Origin: Actinomycetota bacterium
GTDB taxonomy: Bacteria > Actinomycetota > Actinomycetes > Actinomycetales > Angustibacteraceae
Assembly (NCBI GenBank): GCA_014377795.1
Contig: JACMOY010000119.1
Span: 1-9,586, forward strand
Reading direction: 5' to 3'
Length of the DNA stretch: 9,586 nt
The translations under genes were made by a program, and so were the position numbers. The notes below the pieces were generated by a model. It saw only the letters and a list, made by a program, of their open reading frames with translations, was not told where the DNA came from and searched no databases. Below, piece by piece: positions 7,798 to 9,586 of this stretch. The number at the start of each line of letters is the position of its first letter. The stretch's first letter is position 1.

Positions 7798-8987
7798 CAG
7801 GTCCCGCGTGGATCGCGCAGCCACAGCCCCGCGGTCGTCGGTTGCAGGGTGTCGCGGACGACGTCGAGCAGGTCGGCGCGGACGTCGTCCAGGTCGACCT
7901 CGACGCGCAGGCGGCGGGTGAAGGACTCCACGGTGCGGTCCGAGTCGTAGCGGGCCCGGTTGAAGCGGCGGTCCACGCTCGTCTGCACGCGACGGCGCAG
8001 GGGCGAAAAGAGCGCAGCGACCGCCATGGTCGACGCCGCGACGGTCAGCGAGGAGCCGTCCGGCACCAGCCGCGCAGACGCGGTGACGATGACGAGGTAG
8101 ACCGTCACGAGCAGTGCGGTGAGGACGGCATAGGAGACCGTGCGGCTCACCACGCGGCCGAGGTCGTAGAGCCGGTAGCGCAGCACCGCGACGCCGATGC
8201 AGCTCGGCAGCAGACTCATGGCGATCGCCGAAGTGATTCCAGCGACAACTCCGCGGCCGCCGGGCTCCTGGCTCTGCGTGCTCACCGAGATCCCCAGCAC
8301 CGCGAAGCAACCGCCGAGCGCCACCCAGCGCAGCTGCTGCCGTTCGATGCCCGCGGAACGGCGGAACCGGAGCACGACCGCGACAACGCCGGCCACCGTG
8401 GCTACGAGCATCGCTGTCAACCCACCAAGGGCCAGCATCTGGGATGCACGGCCTAACCCGGACACACCGAACGGGTTGTCCAGGTGACGGTACAGAGGCT
8501 GGTCGATGGGACCCGGCTGCGTCACGGTCCCGACGCTGGCGGCAGCGCAGCCGACGACCGCCATCCACACCACGGGCCGCCACCGTGCGGAGATGAGGCG
8601 ACCACCTGGCAGCACCAGCAGCGGCAGGGTGATCGCGAGCGGCACCGCGACGATCCACCCGTTCGTGTCCAGCATGGCCGCGGCCCGCGTCAGGGAACCC
8701 GTATCGCGGTCAGCGAGCGCGAAGGTCGCCCAGGCATGGGCCAGGTAGGCGACTGCCGCGGACGGCGCGGCCAGGGAGAAGCACCAGCCGATGGGGTTGT
8801 GCGGCAGTCGGTGCCACAGCAACCAGCCGACGCCGCCGAACCCGAGGGTGAAGGCACCTCCGGCGATGAGGTAGCCGACCACGGCGGCCGGGTCCGTGAG
8901 ATAGGTGATGACCTGGGCCGATGCCAGGATCAGCGTGGACAGAACGGCGACGGCGTTGGCCACCCTCCGGTGGGCTGTGGCCGTCAT
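7797..8987 (-). CDS. Multi-pass membrane sensor-like protein B, paralogue of A and C
   Basis: This 396-residue membrane protein has the same architecture as its neighbours. Visible landmarks are RLPHNPIGW (60-68), LVLPGGRLISARWRPVVW (124-141), NPFGV (171-175), GIERQQLRW (213-221), YRLYDLGRVVSRTVSY (271-286) and the basic C-terminal module (326-391, with VDRRFNRARYDSDRTVE and TLQPTTAGLWLR). The chain ends five residues after that module with no kinase or other output domain. Over the 66-residue module it matches C at 57 positions and A at 52, so B and C are the closer pair. The N-terminal membrane half differs much more from A. I chose the ATG at 8987 because it overlaps the stop of gene C as ATGA; a GTG at 9008 would add seven residues. 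The function is not known. It may be a receptor or an assembly partner of A and C. Confidence 0.8.
   Translation of the reverse strand: MTATAHRRVANAVAVLSTLILASAQVITYLTDPAAVVGYLIAGGAFTLGFGGVGWLLWHRLPHNPIGWCFSLAAPSAAVAYLAHAWATFALADRDTGSLTRAAAMLDTNGWIVAVPLAITLPLLVLPGGRLISARWRPVVWMAVVGCAAASVGTVTQPGPIDQPLYRHLDNPFGVSGLGRASQMLALGGLTAMLVATVAGVVAVVLRFRRSAGIERQQLRWVALGGCFAVLGISVSTQSQEPGGRGVVAGITSAIAMSLLPSCIGVAVLRYRLYDLGRVVSRTVSYAVLTALLVTVYLVIVTASARLVPDGSSLTVAASTMAVAALFSPLRRRVQTSVDRRFNRARYDSDRTVESFTRRLRVEVDLDDVRADLLDVVRDTLQPTTAGLWLRDPRGT
7816..8203 (-). repeat. Paralogue repeat copy B (3' end of gene B)
   Basis: This segment aligns without visible gaps to 9000-9387 at an offset of 1184 bases. The two share a 38-base perfect match (7930-7967 and 9114-9151). 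The similarity is high enough for recombination or gene conversion between the copies. Confidence 0.8.
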
Positions 8988-9586
8988 CGGGACACATCTC
9001 GCAGCCACAGCCCCGCGGTCGCCGGTTGCAGCGTGTCGCGCACCACGTCGATCAGGTCGGCCCGGATGTCGTCGAGGTCGACCTCGTCGCGCAGCCGGCG
9101 AGAGAAGGACTCGACGGTGCGGTCCGAGTCGTAGCGGGCCCGGTTGAAGCGACGGTGCACGATCGACTGCACCCGACGACGCAGTGGCTGGAACAGCGCC
9201 GCGACGGCCAGCGTCGAAGCGGCCACGGCCAGGGACGAACCGTCCGGCGCGAGCCGCGCAGCCGCGGTGACGACGACGAGGTAGACCGAAAGCAGCAGCG
9301 CGGTGAGGACGGCGTAGGACACCGTGCGGCTCACGACTCGGCCCAGGTCATAGAGCCGGTACCGCAGCACCGCCACCCCGACGCACACCGGGACCGCGAC
9401 GATCCCCAGCGTGCTGATGGGGCCGCTGACCCCCTGCGGGACGACCGACGTGAGTGCCGTCACCACGGACAGCAGCACGGCCCAGCCGCCCAGCGCGACC
9501 CACCGCAGCTGCTGGCGTTCCACCCCCTGGGCCCGCCGGAAACGCAGGACCACCGACAGCACCCCGAGCGCGATGACCAGCAGGAG
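8984..9586 (-). CDS. Multi-pass membrane sensor-like protein C (partial, C-terminal half)
   Basis: The reading frame is open to the window edge and gives the last 200 residues; the N-terminal half and the start lie outside. It contains hydrophobic stretches (LLLVIALGVLSVVL, then WAVLLSVVTALTSVV, LGIVAVPVCVGVAVL, AVLTALLLSVYLVVVTAAA and SLAVAASTLAVAALF) separated by the family landmarks GVERQQLRWVALGG and YRLYDLGRVVSRTVSY. It ends in the shared basic module (RRRVQSIVHRRFNRARYD, VDLDDIRADL, TLQPATAGLWLR) and stops three residues later. It is most similar to B at both protein and DNA level. One substitution stands out: His replaces the Asp of VDRRFN. The TGA overlaps the ATG of gene B by four bases (ATGA), so translation is coupled. 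Function is unknown, as for A and B. Confidence 0.78.
   Translation of the reverse strand, partial: LLLVIALGVLSVVLRFRRAQGVERQQLRWVALGGWAVLLSVVTALTSVVPQGVSGPISTLGIVAVPVCVGVAVLRYRLYDLGRVVSRTVSYAVLTALLLSVYLVVVTAAARLAPDGSSLAVAASTLAVAALFQPLRRRVQSIVHRRFNRARYDSDRTVESFSRRLRDEVDLDDIRADLIDVVRDTLQPATAGLWLRDVSR
9000..9387 (-). repeat. Paralogue repeat copy C (3' end of gene C)
   Basis: This is the partner of 7816-8203, in the same orientation and the same position within its gene. The direct-repeat layout fits tandem gene duplication, not insertion of a mobile element; no inverted termini or transposase are present. Confidence 0.8.

Noticed and set aside
7798..8658. N-terminal extension of membrane protein A by 287 codons
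   Set aside because: It is out-of-frame sequence of gene B. The ATG at 7797, coupled to the stop of gene B, gives a protein matching its paralogues in length.
8988..9008. GTG start at 9008 for membrane protein B
   Set aside because: The added residues (MAARCVP) are the shadow of gene C's conserved end. The ATG at 8987 with its ATGA overlap is more economical, but the alternative cannot be excluded.
6580..9586. Mobile element or composite transposon made of the three repeats
   Set aside because: The repeats are coding 3' ends of paralogous genes in the same orientation; there are no inverted termini, target duplications or transposase or integrase genes.

Overview
The window is high-GC DNA that looks like a chromosomal housekeeping locus of an actinomycete-type actinobacterium. 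The evidence is the gene order infC - rpmI - rplT - rRNA 2'-O-methyltransferase - orphan PAS histidine kinase - pheS - pheT, the Lys/Pro/Ala-rich tail on IF-3, and the PheS N-terminus ([16 protein letters not shown]). From memory, Streptomyces has the same order, with the kinase OhkA (SCO1596) in the same slot. No genus can be assigned from the sequence alone.

Plus strand, 1-6587. The window opens in the last 44 codons of infC. Ribosomal proteins L35 (rpmI) and L20 (rplT) follow, each with a clear ribosome binding site, and GC-rich hairpins lie in the gaps around rpmI. Next come a SpoU/TrmH-family RNA methyltransferase and a soluble PAS-domain histidine kinase with no response regulator beside it. 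The kinase start has no Shine-Dalgarno sequence. Instead a TAnnnT -10-like element sits six bases upstream of the ATG, which suggests a leaderless transcript. The block ends with pheS and pheT, overlapping as TGATG, which encode the two subunits of phenylalanyl-tRNA synthetase. Apart from the kinase, every gene here serves translation.

Minus strand, 6580-9586. Three tandem paralogous genes, the first cut by the window edge, run convergently toward pheT and overlap its last 8 bases. They are chained by ATGA and TGATG stop/start overlaps, so they form a translationally coupled operon. Each encodes a multi-pass membrane protein that resembles the input half of actinobacterial and ComP-like sensor kinases. 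Each ends in the same ~66-residue basic cytoplasmic module and stops within a few residues of the WLR motif where a full-length sensor would continue. None of the visible sequence has kinase, cyclase, GGDEF or DNA-binding output. This triple set of output-less receptors is the least explained part of the window. The other genes look like conventional housekeeping genes.

There is no gene-free stretch longer than 300 bases. I see no tRNA, rRNA, CRISPR array, insertion sequence or attachment site.
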